From contig NZ_WHOB01000059.1 of assembly GCF_013141775.1 (NCBI RefSeq), positions 422,530 to 486,529 of the forward strand: 64,000 nucleotides of DNA, read 5' to 3'. This document shows positions 23,697 to 31,317 of this stretch, piece by piece (positions within the stretch are counted from its first letter, which is position 1; every line of letters begins with the position of its first letter). The translations under genes and the position numbers were made by a program. The DNA is from Paenibacillus phytohabitans (lineage in GTDB: Bacteria; Bacillota; Bacilli; Paenibacillales; Paenibacillaceae). The notes under the pieces were generated by a model. The model made no database searches, had not been told where the DNA came from, and saw only the letters and a list, made by a program, of their open reading frames with translations.

Positions 23697-24215
23697 AATT
23701 CAGGGGCACTAATGCCCCTCATTCCTGCCTGTCGCCCACTTTTGGCGGATTCAGGGGCACTAATGCCCCTCATTTCCTCTTCCCGCCCGCTTTTGGCGAA
23801 TTCAGGGGCACTAATGCCCCTCATTTCCTCTTCCCGCCCGCTTTTGGCGAATTCAGGGGCACTAATGCTCCTCATTTTCTCTTCCCGCCCGCTTTTGGCG
23901 GATTCAGGGGCACTAATGCCCCTCATTCCTGCCTGTCGCCCACTTTCGGCCGATTCGGGGGCACCAATGCTCCTCATTTTCTCTTCCCGCCCACTTTTGG
24001 CGGATTCAGAGGGATTTATCCCTTTAATTTCCTCATACCGCCCACTTTTGGAAGATTTAGAGGTATTTATCCACTTAATTCACCCATACTGCCCACTTTT
24101 GGAAGATTTAGAGGTATTTATCCACTTAATTCACCCATACTGCCCACTTTTGGAAAATTTAGAGGGATTTATCCACTTAATTTCCCCATACTGCCTAATT
24201 TCGGCGGATTCAGTG
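23697..24215. repeat. Tandem array, 51-bp period, about ten units
   Basis: CAGGGGCACTAATGCCCC recurs at 23701, 23752, 23803 and 23854, exactly 51 bp apart, and degenerate units continue to about 24215. Each early unit carries the palindrome AGGGGCA-CTAA-TGCCCCT. A later unit has changed sequence but keeps a palindrome (AGGGA-TTTA-TCCCT). Because 51 is divisible by three, reading frames stay open on both strands (17-residue repeats), but no start signal or coding pattern supports a gene. Confidence 0.9.
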
Positions 24216-24349
24216 GGGATTCCTGATACAAGAATACATTCGTCCTCTGACGGATCTGCTCCAGTTTCTTAATCAACAAAAAAGCTCCAGCAGCCGCAGC
24301 CGCCAGAGCCATTGGTTTATCCGTTTCTCCTGCTTACCAGGGCCCAACC

Positions 24350-24775
24350 TTAAATAAGGCGCCGGTACACCATGAAAAAGATCATGATAACCAGTACGAC
24401 CATCAGCAGCAGGCTCATGGTCCGGATCTTCGCGGTTTCGGCAGAGACATCACGGTTCTCCCGCATTCCGGCCGCAGCCAGGCGCAGGGGTCTGCTCATG
24501 ATGCCGCCAAGCGCAAACATCGCCAGGAGCAGCACAACAACAACGATCATCCAGGCGACAGAATAGTCACCCTTGGTCATCATATAGCCTCCGGTCAACA
24601 GCTGGATAACTAGTCCATACTGGGCAAAGCGGTTGAAGCCGCCGATGGCGCTCAAGGTGCCTTCCTTCGCCGGGGCGGACAGCTTCGCCGTCCCGCTCAG
24701 AATAAACGGCAATACCAGATAGAAGCCAAGCGCCAGTGTGCCGATCATATGCAGGAAAAAGAAAATACGGTCCAT
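24350..24775 (-). CDS. Small integral membrane protein, four predicted helices
   Basis: A 141-residue hydrophobic protein that I do not recognise with certainty. Four membrane segments can be seen at about 5-27, 52-66, 73-93 and 118-137. A charged loop (MRENRDVSAETAK) lies before the last helix. GGAGGAGATTGAT precedes the ATG at 24775, so it is a genuine gene. It resembles small uncharacterised four-helix membrane proteins of Bacilli. mdh lies 96 bp upstream in the same direction, and the 51-bp array lies downstream. No function is proposed. Confidence 0.75.
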   Translation of the reverse strand: MDRIFFFLHMIGTLALGFYLVLPFILSGTAKLSAPAKEGTLSAIGGFNRFAQYGLVIQLLTGGYMMTKGDYSVAWMIVVVVLLLAMFALGGIMSRPLRLAAAGMRENRDVSAETAKIRTMSLLLMVVLVIMIFFMVYRRLI

Positions 24776-24871
24776 ATCAATCTCCTCCGATTACATTGTA
24801 GGATTAAATAGCAGCAAAGCCCAATCTCTGCCTGCAAAAAGGGGCTTCAGCAGCTGCTCCGCTAACGTTAC

Positions 24872-25813
24872 TTACACAGTTACTGCCGAAGTGACCGCAC
24901 GGACAGAATCGGCTGATTTATCCAGAGCGGCCTTCTCTTCTGCCGTAAGCTCCAGCTCGAAGATCTTCTCGATGCCATCTGCACCCAGGAGTGCCGGAAT
25001 ACCCATGAACAAATTATCGTAACCATATTCACCTTCCAGCAGGGCAATTACAGGAATAATCCGTTTCTTGTCCTTGAGGATTGCTTCTGTCATCTGAACC
25101 AGTGATGCTGCAGGTGCATAATAAGCGCTGCCGTTACCCAGCAGGCTGACGATTTCACCGCCGCCGACACGGGTACGCTGCACAATCTCAGCGATGCGCT
25201 CCGCAGGAATCAGCGTATCGATTGGAATACCGCCCACACTGGAATAACGCACAAGCGGAACCATATCATCACCATGGCCGCCCAGTACGAAACCGCGTAC
25301 ATCCTCGACCGAAACATTAAGCTCCTGGGCAATGAAAGTACAGTAACGCGCTGTATCAAGTACGCCGGATTGACCGATTACGCGATTCTTTGGAAAACCA
25401 AGCGCATTGTAAGCCACATAAGTCATCGCATCGACCGGATTGCTCAGAATGATCACGATGGACTCGGGGGCCACGCGCTTCACATTCTCACACACCGACT
25501 TTACGATACCCGCATTGGTGTTGACCAGATCATCACGGCTCATGCCGGGCTTGCGTGCAATCCCTGCCGTAATAATGACGATATCGGAATCGGCTGCATC
25601 TTCGTAGCTGGAGGTTCCGGTGATCTGGGCATCGAATTTCTGCACAGGTCCGGCTTCCAGCATATCGAGTGCTTTACCCTTGGTTGGATTCTCCAGCTGG
25701 GGAATATCGAGAAGCACTACATTGCCAAGCTCCTTCTGGGCAAGCATAAGCGCCGTAGTCGCACCGGTGAATCCGGCACCTACGACAGTGATTTTATAAC
25801 GTTTGATGGCCAC
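24872..25813 (-). CDS. mdh: Malate dehydrogenase
   Basis: NAD-dependent malate dehydrogenase (313 residues), oxidising malate to oxaloacetate. It has the Rossmann glycine motif (VVGAGFTGATTA), the mobile-loop ITAGIARKPGMSRDDL with substrate arginines, ILSNPVDAMTYVA, and the catalytic His in VLGGHGDDMVPL, all as in the LDH-like MDH of Bacillus. The start is GTG at 25813 with AGGAGG 7 nt upstream. In-frame residues further upstream are the translated leader repeat and should not be included. It is third in citZ-icd-mdh; a 25-nt gap separates the repeat element from the start codon. Confidence 0.95.
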   Translation of the reverse strand: MAIKRYKITVVGAGFTGATTALMLAQKELGNVVLLDIPQLENPTKGKALDMLEAGPVQKFDAQITGTSSYEDAADSDIVIITAGIARKPGMSRDDLVNTNAGIVKSVCENVKRVAPESIVIILSNPVDAMTYVAYNALGFPKNRVIGQSGVLDTARYCTFIAQELNVSVEDVRGFVLGGHGDDMVPLVRYSSVGGIPIDTLIPAERIAEIVQRTRVGGGEIVSLLGNGSAYYAPAASLVQMTEAILKDKKRIIPVIALLEGEYGYDNLFMGIPALLGADGIEKIFELELTAEEKAALDKSADSVRAVTSAVTV

Positions 25814-25838
25814 GGGAAGACCTCCTAAAAGTTGTGAT

Positions 25839-25958
25839 AGCATAGGCTTCCTTGATCTCACTTCGCAAAGCTGCCTTGGAAGCACATACTTCATTTGGAT
25901 AGCATAGACTTCCTTAATTGCACTTCGCAGAACCCGCTTCGTAAGCATAATCTTCAGC
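25839..25958 (-). repeat. Leader repeat (AGCATAGGCTTCC family), two tandem copies before mdh
   Basis: Two copies start with AGCATAG at 25839 and 25901, 62 bp apart. They share AGCATAGRCTTCCTTRAT and CACTTCGCA blocks and end near GCTTCGTAAGCATA. On the transcript the element ends 25 nt before the mdh GTG. A related copy sits at 48275-48330, also 25 nt before a start codon (yheA). Confidence 0.8.
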
Positions 25959-25982
25959 GGGCAGGCCGCTGCACAAGCTTAA

Positions 25983-26009
25983 GCTGCACGATCATGACGA
26001 TCGTGCAGC
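25983..26009. repeat. Strong hairpin between icd and mdh
   Basis: GCTGCACGATC and GATCGTGCAGC are perfect 11-bp inverses around ATGAC, 22 bp past the icd stop. No T-run follows on the minus strand. An RNA-stability or processing role within the operon, or partial attenuation, is plausible. Confidence 0.7.
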
Positions 26010-26030
26010 CCATACTTGCAATATAATTGC

Positions 26031-27326
26031 TTATAGATTGCTGATAATCTCGTCAGCAAAGGCGGAGCATTTCAGCTCTGTAGCGCCTTCCATCTGGCGG
26101 GCAAAGTCATAAGTAACCGTCTTATTGTTAATCGCGGTGCTCATTCCCTTGTAGATCAGGTCAGCCGCTTCCTGCCAGCCCAGATGCTCAAGCAGCATAA
26201 CGCCGGAGAGAATAACCGAACCCGGATTTACAACGTCCTTATCCGCATATTTAGGCGCTGTACCATGAGTAGCTTCAAAAATAGCATGTCCCGTAAGATA
26301 GTTAATGTTCGCTCCCGGAGCGATACCGATGCCGCCGATCTGGGCAGCCAGTGCGTCGGAGAGGTAATCCCCGTTCAGGTTCAGCGTCGCAATGACATCG
26401 AAATCGGTCGGACGGGTCAATACCTGCTGCAGAGCGATGTCGGCGATAGCGTCCTTGACAATAACTTTGCCGGCTGCTTCGGCTTCCTTCTGGGCAGCAT
26501 TCGCTGCAGCTTCACCATCACGTTCCTTGATGACATCATATTGGTTCCAGGTGAAGACCTTGTCGCCGAACTCCTGTTCAGCCACTTCGTAGCCCCAGTT
26601 CTTGAATGCACCTTCGGTGAATTTCATGATATTGCCTTTGTGTACCAGCGTCACACTCTTGCGTCCGTGCTTGATGGCATACTCAACCGCAGAACGCACC
26701 AGGCGCTTCGAACCTTCCTCAGAGACAGGCTTAATGCCGATACCGGAAGTTTCCGGGAAGCGGATCTTGTTCACGCCCATTTCCTTCTGCAGGAATTCGA
26801 TAACCTTCTTCACTTCAGCGGAACCTTCCTGATATTCAATCCCGGCATAGATATCTTCAGTATTCTCACGGAAAATAACCATATCCACCAGCTCCGGATG
26901 CTTCACCGGTGAAGGAACACCATCGAAATATCGTACCGGACGCAGACATACATACAGGTCCAGCTCCTGGCGCAGCGCCACGTTCAGAGAGCGGATACCG
27001 CCTCCGATCGGAGTTGTCAGCGGGCCTTTGATGGCTACAATATACTCGCGGATTGCTTCCAGAGTGTCATTCGGCAGCCATTCACCATATGTATTGAAGG
27101 CTTTCTCGCCGGCAAAAACTTCGTACCAGGCAATCTGCTTCGCGCCGCCGTAAGCTTTCTCCACGGCCGCATCCAGCACACGCTTGGAGGCTTTCCAAAT
27201 GTCACGGCCTGTACCGTCACCCTCGATAAAAGGGATAATCGGCTGATCCGGAACCAGCAGCTTGCCGTCTTCGATTGTAATTTGTTCGCCTTCTGTGGGC
27301 AGATCGTACTTTTCCAGTTTCAACAT
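26031..27326 (-). CDS. icd: Isocitrate dehydrogenase (NADP+)
   Basis: A 431-residue NADP-dependent isocitrate dehydrogenase converting isocitrate to 2-oxoglutarate. Visible family features are IPFIEGDGTGRDIW, LRQELDLYVCLRPVRYF (substrate arginines), VIFRENTEDIYAGIE, the VTLVHKGNIMKFTEGAF segment, NLNGDYLSDALAA with metal-binding aspartates, and FEATHGTAPKYA at the coenzyme site. The length matches Bacillus Icd. AGGAGG lies 11 nt before the ATG. It sits between citZ (115 bp upstream) and mdh, the conserved Bacillus TCA operon order, with hairpins in both gaps. Confidence 0.97.
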   Translation of the reverse strand: MLKLEKYDLPTEGEQITIEDGKLLVPDQPIIPFIEGDGTGRDIWKASKRVLDAAVEKAYGGAKQIAWYEVFAGEKAFNTYGEWLPNDTLEAIREYIVAIKGPLTTPIGGGIRSLNVALRQELDLYVCLRPVRYFDGVPSPVKHPELVDMVIFRENTEDIYAGIEYQEGSAEVKKVIEFLQKEMGVNKIRFPETSGIGIKPVSEEGSKRLVRSAVEYAIKHGRKSVTLVHKGNIMKFTEGAFKNWGYEVAEQEFGDKVFTWNQYDVIKERDGEAAANAAQKEAEAAGKVIVKDAIADIALQQVLTRPTDFDVIATLNLNGDYLSDALAAQIGGIGIAPGANINYLTGHAIFEATHGTAPKYADKDVVNPGSVILSGVMLLEHLGWQEAADLIYKGMSTAINNKTVTYDFARQMEGATELKCSAFADEIISNL

Positions 27327-27418
27327 TAGTGGGAATTCCTCCTAAAAGTATGATGTACAAGCAATAATCAATAAGCAGTTGCTGCATATATTATAGTTCA
27401 TTGTACTAAAGGGGTGGA

Positions 27419-27437
27419 GCGGCCCGCAAGGGGCCGC
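27419..27437. repeat. Hairpin just after citZ
   Basis: GCGGCCC and GGGCCGC pair perfectly around GCAAG, within 5 bp of the citZ stop. There is no T-run, so it is likely an RNA-stability or attenuation structure between citZ and icd. Confidence 0.6.
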
Positions 27438-27441
27438 CCTG

Positions 27442-28554
27442 TTATCGTTCGTCTACAGGGACGTATTTCATGTCGGACATGCCGGTATATTCCGCACGCG
27501 GCCGGATAATCCGGTTGTCTTCATACTGCTCGAGAATATGCGCAGTCCAGCCCGAGGTCCGGCTGATCGCGAAGATCGGAGTGAACAGCTCACGTTCAAT
27601 ACCCAGCTGTGTATAGACGGATGCCGAATAGAAGTCGACATTCGGTTTGAGCCCTTTTTGCCCCGTAATCAGCTCTTCAACCTTGACTGACATATCATAG
27701 AGCGTAGTGTCGTTCTTCATCGTGCCCAGCTCATAGGACATCTTCATCAGATGTTTGGCCCGCGGATCGCCGTTCTTGTATACACGGTGTCCGAAGCCCA
27801 TGATCTTCTCACGGCGTTCCAGCTTGCCTTGGACATACGGCTCAACGGCATCAAGCGTGCCGATTTCCTCCAGCATCTTCATCACGGCTTCATTCGCACC
27901 GCCATGCAGCGGCCCTTTAAGCGCGCCAATAGCCGAAGTAACTCCGGAATAGATGTCAGAAAGTGTTGCCACAGTTACCCGTCCGGCAAAAGTGGAAGCA
28001 TTCAGCTCATGGTCCGCATGCAGCACGAGGGCTGTATCCAGCGCCTTGACGGATACGATATCCGGCTGCTCTCCCCACAGCATGTAGAGGAAGTTCTCGG
28101 CGATGGTCAGGCCTTCTTTGGGCGCTACCGGCTCAAGTCCCTTACGGATGCGCGCCAGTGCGGCAACCACAGTCGGAATCTGTGCCTGAAGCTTCACAGC
28201 TTTGATCTGATTCGCTTCACGGCTCATATCATCCGCAGCCTCGTCGTACAGTGCCAGGGCGGATACGGCGGAGCGCAGGGCCGCCATCGTGTTGGCTTCC
28301 TTCGGATACAGCTTCATCTGGGCAAGCACCTGATCCGGGATCTGGGCTGAAGCGCTCAGGTCGCGGCGCAGCGCTTCAAGCTCCGGTACTGTCGGCAGAT
28401 TGCCGAACCACAGCAAATAAGCGGTCTCCTCAAAGGTGGCATTATCCGCCAGATCATCAATATCGTAACCGCGGTAAGTGAGCACTCCATCCACAATGGA
28501 GCTGATCGATGAGGTCGTTGCAACGATGCCTTCAAGTCCTTTAGTAGCTGTCAT
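27442..28554 (-). CDS. citZ: Citrate synthase
   Basis: A 370-residue type I citrate synthase condensing acetyl-CoA and oxaloacetate. The start has the conserved GLEGIVATTSSIS and YRGYDIDDLA; catalytic histidines are in LVLHADHELNAST and MGFGHRVYKNGDPRA, and the catalytic Asp lies in KPNVDFYSA. The ATG at 28554 (MTATKGLEG) has AAAGGAG 10 nt upstream; an ATG eight codons earlier would remove that site from the leader. It is the first gene of citZ-icd-mdh. The size and neighbours favour CitZ over a methylcitrate synthase. Confidence 0.95.
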   Translation of the reverse strand: MTATKGLEGIVATTSSISSIVDGVLTYRGYDIDDLADNATFEETAYLLWFGNLPTVPELEALRRDLSASAQIPDQVLAQMKLYPKEANTMAALRSAVSALALYDEAADDMSREANQIKAVKLQAQIPTVVAALARIRKGLEPVAPKEGLTIAENFLYMLWGEQPDIVSVKALDTALVLHADHELNASTFAGRVTVATLSDIYSGVTSAIGALKGPLHGGANEAVMKMLEEIGTLDAVEPYVQGKLERREKIMGFGHRVYKNGDPRAKHLMKMSYELGTMKNDTTLYDMSVKVEELITGQKGLKPNVDFYSASVYTQLGIERELFTPIFAISRTSGWTAHILEQYEDNRIIRPRAEYTGMSDMKYVPVDER

Positions 28555-28943
28555 AGTATCTCTCTCCTTTGCCAACAAGGGTATATAATGCTGGTTCTAA
28601 CCTCATGAAAACATTTACATTTTTAAGTATTTCAATTCTCCGCAAAAGGCGTCAGGACAGGGGCTGAAGATTGCAACTATATTTCTGCTGTTTAACCTGT
28701 AATAATCATACCGGATTTTGACGGTTATGTGAACAACGTGGGAGCTTTGCAGCGGATCAAATGATTTTATCGGAGAGATAGAAAAAAACTAACGAAAAAC
28801 CTGTTTCATGATTACGCTTTCAGGTTAGTAAGCTTCTCCATTCTGCCCTTTTCCGTCCCTGCTAGTCTTTTCGCATGCTCTATGAATATACATAAGACGA
28901 GCAGTTATTCCTTGTACACCCGTTAGAGTAGGAGGGACCGGAT
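28555..28943. other. Divergent promoter region of citZ and ytvI
   Basis: A gene-free gap of almost 400 bp, AT-richer than its surroundings, with AAATGATTTTATCGGAGAG and runs of A. It must hold promoters for citZ (leftward) and ytvI (rightward). I looked for CcpC-type ATAA-N7-TTAT and did not find a convincing copy. A good AGGAGGG for ytvI is at 28930-28936. Confidence 0.5.
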
Positions 28944-28967
28944 ATCGATACACTTGTACTCAAAAGA

Positions 28968-30059
28968 GTGCTGCGCGGCCTGTGGGTCGTGCTTGCCGCC
29001 GCCGTGATTCTACTGGCGGTTTATGTACTGCTGCCGCTCCTCTATCCCCTGCTACTGGCCTGGCTGCTGGCTTACCTTATACATCCGCTGGTGCTGATTC
29101 TGCGGGGGCTGAAGCTCCCTGGCTGGCTGGCGGTGGCCCTCTCGCTCCTTTTTTATATTGGAGGTACGGGCCTCGTACTGACCGCGCTGATTACCCGGCT
29201 GGTGAAGGAGCTCATTGTGCTGCTCCAGACCTTCGACCTCCATACTGACCAATGGCGCGAGCTGCTGCTGAAGGTTAGCCGCAATGCCAGCATTCAGAAT
29301 ATTATTAACCAGATCAACCAGTTTTACCACGACAATCCGGGTTACCATGCCACGATTGACAGTAATATCAGCAGAACCACGGAAACTGTAGGCCACGCCA
29401 TGACACAGCTGATCACCGGATTCTTCAACATGATTCTGGGGCTGATCTCCTCGCTGCCGAGCCTCGGAACGATTCTGATCGTGATCGTACTGGCCGCCTT
29501 CTTCCTCAGCACCGGCTGGGAACGGCATAACGCCAAGCTGCTCTCACTCCTTCCCGCTCCGCTGCTGCGGCCGGTCTCGGAGATCTGGAAGGATCTGCGC
29601 AAGGCGCTGTTCGGCTACCTCCGTGCCCAGCTCGTGCTGATCTCCGTAACTGCGGTGATCGTGATCATCGGCCTGCTGCTGCTGGGCGTAGACTCTGCCT
29701 TCGCCATTGGCCTGACCATCGGCATTGTCGATCTGGTGCCTTATCTCGGGGTTGGCATCGTGATCCTCCCCTGGGCGCTGTATTCCTACATGACCGGGAA
29801 CCTGGCTCTGGCGGTCGGCCTTCTGGTGCTGTATGGCATCATTCTGATCACCCGGCAGGTGCTTGAGCCGAAGGTACTGGCCAGCAGCATCGGACTGGAC
29901 CCGCTCGCCATGCTGATCGGCATGTTCGCCGGACTTCAGCTGTTCGGCATGCTCGGCCTGATCCTCGGCCCGGTGCTGCTCGTCATACTGGACGCGTTCG
30001 GCCGCGCCGGCGTGTTCCGCGCACTGCGCAGCTACATCCTCAGCGGCCGGCTGCATTAG
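28968..30059 (+). CDS. ytvI: YtvI, AI-2E/UPF0118 family membrane protein
   Basis: A polytopic membrane protein of the AI-2E exporter-like family, 363 residues, with about eight hydrophobic segments. The large soluble loop (about 75-150), the second half with ALFGYLRAQLVLI, and the family's VDLVPYLGVGIVILPW and GLDPLAMLIGMFAG are clear. The substrate is unknown; some relatives are ion or small-molecule transporters. The GTG at 28968 is the first standard start in frame, but the only good Shine-Dalgarno sequence (28930-28936) is 30 nt upstream. It would instead suit an ATC codon at 28944, giving DTLVLKRVLRGLW. In B. subtilis ytvI precedes citZ in the same direction; here it is inverted. Confidence 0.88.
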   Translation: MLRGLWVVLAAAVILLAVYVLLPLLYPLLLAWLLAYLIHPLVLILRGLKLPGWLAVALSLLFYIGGTGLVLTALITRLVKELIVLLQTFDLHTDQWRELLLKVSRNASIQNIINQINQFYHDNPGYHATIDSNISRTTETVGHAMTQLITGFFNMILGLISSLPSLGTILIVIVLAAFFLSTGWERHNAKLLSLLPAPLLRPVSEIWKDLRKALFGYLRAQLVLISVTAVIVIIGLLLLGVDSAFAIGLTIGIVDLVPYLGVGIVILPWALYSYMTGNLALAVGLLVLYGIILITRQVLEPKVLASSIGLDPLAMLIGMFAGLQLFGMLGLILGPVLLVILDAFGRAGVFRALRSYILSGRLH

Positions 30060-30230
30060 CTTTATACGCCAACACCTCACAAGCTCCTTAAATGCCAGTA
30101 GAGCAAATATCCGGTCACGGTCTGGACCTCCGTCCCCATACACCGAGCCCGTTTATGCTATCCGGCACACATTGTATTCGGTTTTTCGCATACATCGGGC
30201 CCGCTCCTCGTTCATCGCATTTCCCACCGC

Positions 30231-30280
30231 ATACTCCTGCATAATCTGCAACATTTCGCTACATCCGGCTCGGCTGCAAG
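30231..30280 (+). repeat. Partial copy of the TGTTGTA/TACAACA dispersed repeat (copy D)
   Basis: CTCCTGCATAATCTGCAACA followed by TTTCGC matches the first part of copies A-C (ATCCTGCATAAAATACAACA then TTTTC). Only the left end is recognisable. It lies between ytvI and fxsA. Confidence 0.45.
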
Positions 30281-30282
30281 TA

Positions 30283-30324
30283 GAAAAGCGCTCAGCCGCA
30301 TCCCCCCGCAGCCGAACGCTTTTC
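30283..30324. terminator. Bidirectional terminator between ytvI and fxsA
   Basis: GAAAAGCGCTCAGCCGCA (30283-30300) pairs with CGCAGCCGAACGCTTTTC (30307-30324) over 18 positions, four of them G-U, with a 6-nt loop. The genes on both sides end toward it. Confidence 0.75.
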
Positions 30325-30348
30325 ACAAAATTCGCGGCGCCCCCGGCT

Positions 30349-30747
30349 CTACCTGCGGTAGAAGGTGAAGGTGCCGTTTTTCATCTTCTTCTCGATCCAT
30401 TTCAGCAGAAAAACCCGGTATAGCGGCCGGGTCAGCGGAAATACCAGTGTAAAGCCGATCAGATCCGTGACGAAGCCCGGCAGAATCAGCAGCAGACCGC
30501 CAAAAAAGATACATAAGCCGTCCAGCATGGTCCGTCCGGGCACCCGTCCTTCCTGCATATGTGTTCTGCTGTCCTGCAGCACTTTTTTGCCTTCAAACCG
30601 CATCATGAGCAGACCGATGACCGAAGTGGCCAGCATGATCAGCAGGGTCTTGGGCGCTCCAAGAAAACTTGAGACATAGATGAAACCGAATAATTCCACG
30701 GCCGGGACGGCGAATAATGCAGCCCACAGCCATTTGTTCCTGATCAT
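30349..30747 (-). CDS. fxsA: FxsA-family membrane protein
   Basis: A 132-residue FxsA/YtzA-type membrane protein. Hydrophobic segments are at about 6-26, 29-46 and 75-100, with the family signature segment DGLCIFFGGLLLILPGFVTD in the third. E. coli FxsA overproduction relieves phage T7 exclusion by F plasmids; the physiological role is unknown. GGAGGAG lies just before the ATG, and the ATGA overlaps the thioesterase stop, so the two are translationally coupled. It stands next to pyk and ytvI in Bacillus too. Confidence 0.88.
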   Translation of the reverse strand: MIRNKWLWAALFAVPAVELFGFIYVSSFLGAPKTLLIMLATSVIGLLMMRFEGKKVLQDSRTHMQEGRVPGRTMLDGLCIFFGGLLLILPGFVTDLIGFTLVFPLTRPLYRVFLLKWIEKKMKNGTFTFYRR

Positions 30748-31283
30748 ACTGCTCCTCCTTCTTCTTCCTTAAGCGCCGTAGTGATAGCGCGGAACAGCTC
30801 AGGCTGCGCCCTGTCGATACGCACAGGCTTCCATTCCTTGTTCAGCCAGACATGGCTCGTCGTGCCGCTGACCAGCAGTTCGCCGGGAAGAGGTTCACTG
30901 TCCGCCGGACGCGCCATACGGGTCCCGGAAGCACCTGACGCTCCGCCTTCTCTGTGCTCTTCCGCCACCCGGCGGATTTCATATTCATAGACAACCCTTA
31001 GCGCCGAGAAGGTTGTTAACCGTGCATACACGGCAATAAGATCATCATATCGCGCCGGGCTTTTAAATTGCAAATCTGCAGAGGTCACTGGCAATAACAG
31101 CCCCAGGCTCTCAAGTGTGCGGTAGGCAAAGCCCAGTCCCCGGAACATCTCCGTACGCCCGCTTTCAAACCAGGTCAAATAATTGGCATGATAAACCACA
31201 CCCATCTGATCGGTTTCCTGATAACGCACACGAAATGAAGTCTCATGCCAGCGGCTGGACCACCCCGGTTTGTGTGAATTCAT
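30744..31283 (-). CDS. YbgC-type acyl-CoA thioesterase (hot-dog fold)
   Basis: A 179-residue 4-hydroxybenzoyl-CoA thioesterase-family protein hydrolysing acyl-CoA thioesters. The catalytic segment is RYQETDQMGVVYHANYLTWF with the nucleophilic-loop Asp, followed by LQFKSPARYDDLI. An Arg/Gly/Ser-rich insertion (about 112-130) interrupts the sheet compared with typical 130-150-residue members. Of two ATGs, the second (31283) has GGAG at 7 nt; the first has it at 1 nt. It is the middle gene of MFS-thioesterase-fxsA, 34 bp after the transporter and overlapping fxsA by 4 bp. Confidence 0.88.
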   Translation of the reverse strand: MNSHKPGWSSRWHETSFRVRYQETDQMGVVYHANYLTWFESGRTEMFRGLGFAYRTLESLGLLLPVTSADLQFKSPARYDDLIAVYARLTTFSALRVVYEYEIRRVAEEHREGGASGASGTRMARPADSEPLPGELLVSGTTSHVWLNKEWKPVRIDRAQPELFRAITTALKEEEGGAV

Positions 31284-31317
31284 ATTCATGCTCCTTTCTG
31301 TAATGGCAGGCGGGCAG

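Noticed and set aside
23697..24215. CRISPR array
   Set aside because: Units are contiguous and similar throughout, with no unique spacers and no cas genes nearby. The same applies to the 39-bp array.
23660..24272. Repeat proteins of 17-residue units on either strand
   Set aside because: The 51-bp period keeps all frames alike; there is no start signal and units drift without coding bias. Non-coding tandem repeat is simpler.
25814..25948. N-terminal extension of malate dehydrogenase
   Set aside because: The extra 45 residues are the translated leader repeat; AGGAGG and GTG at 25813 give the family's normal start.
28555..28943. CcpC operator upstream of citZ
   Set aside because: ATAA and TTAT occur, but not at the 7-bp spacing of the known B. 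subtilis sites.
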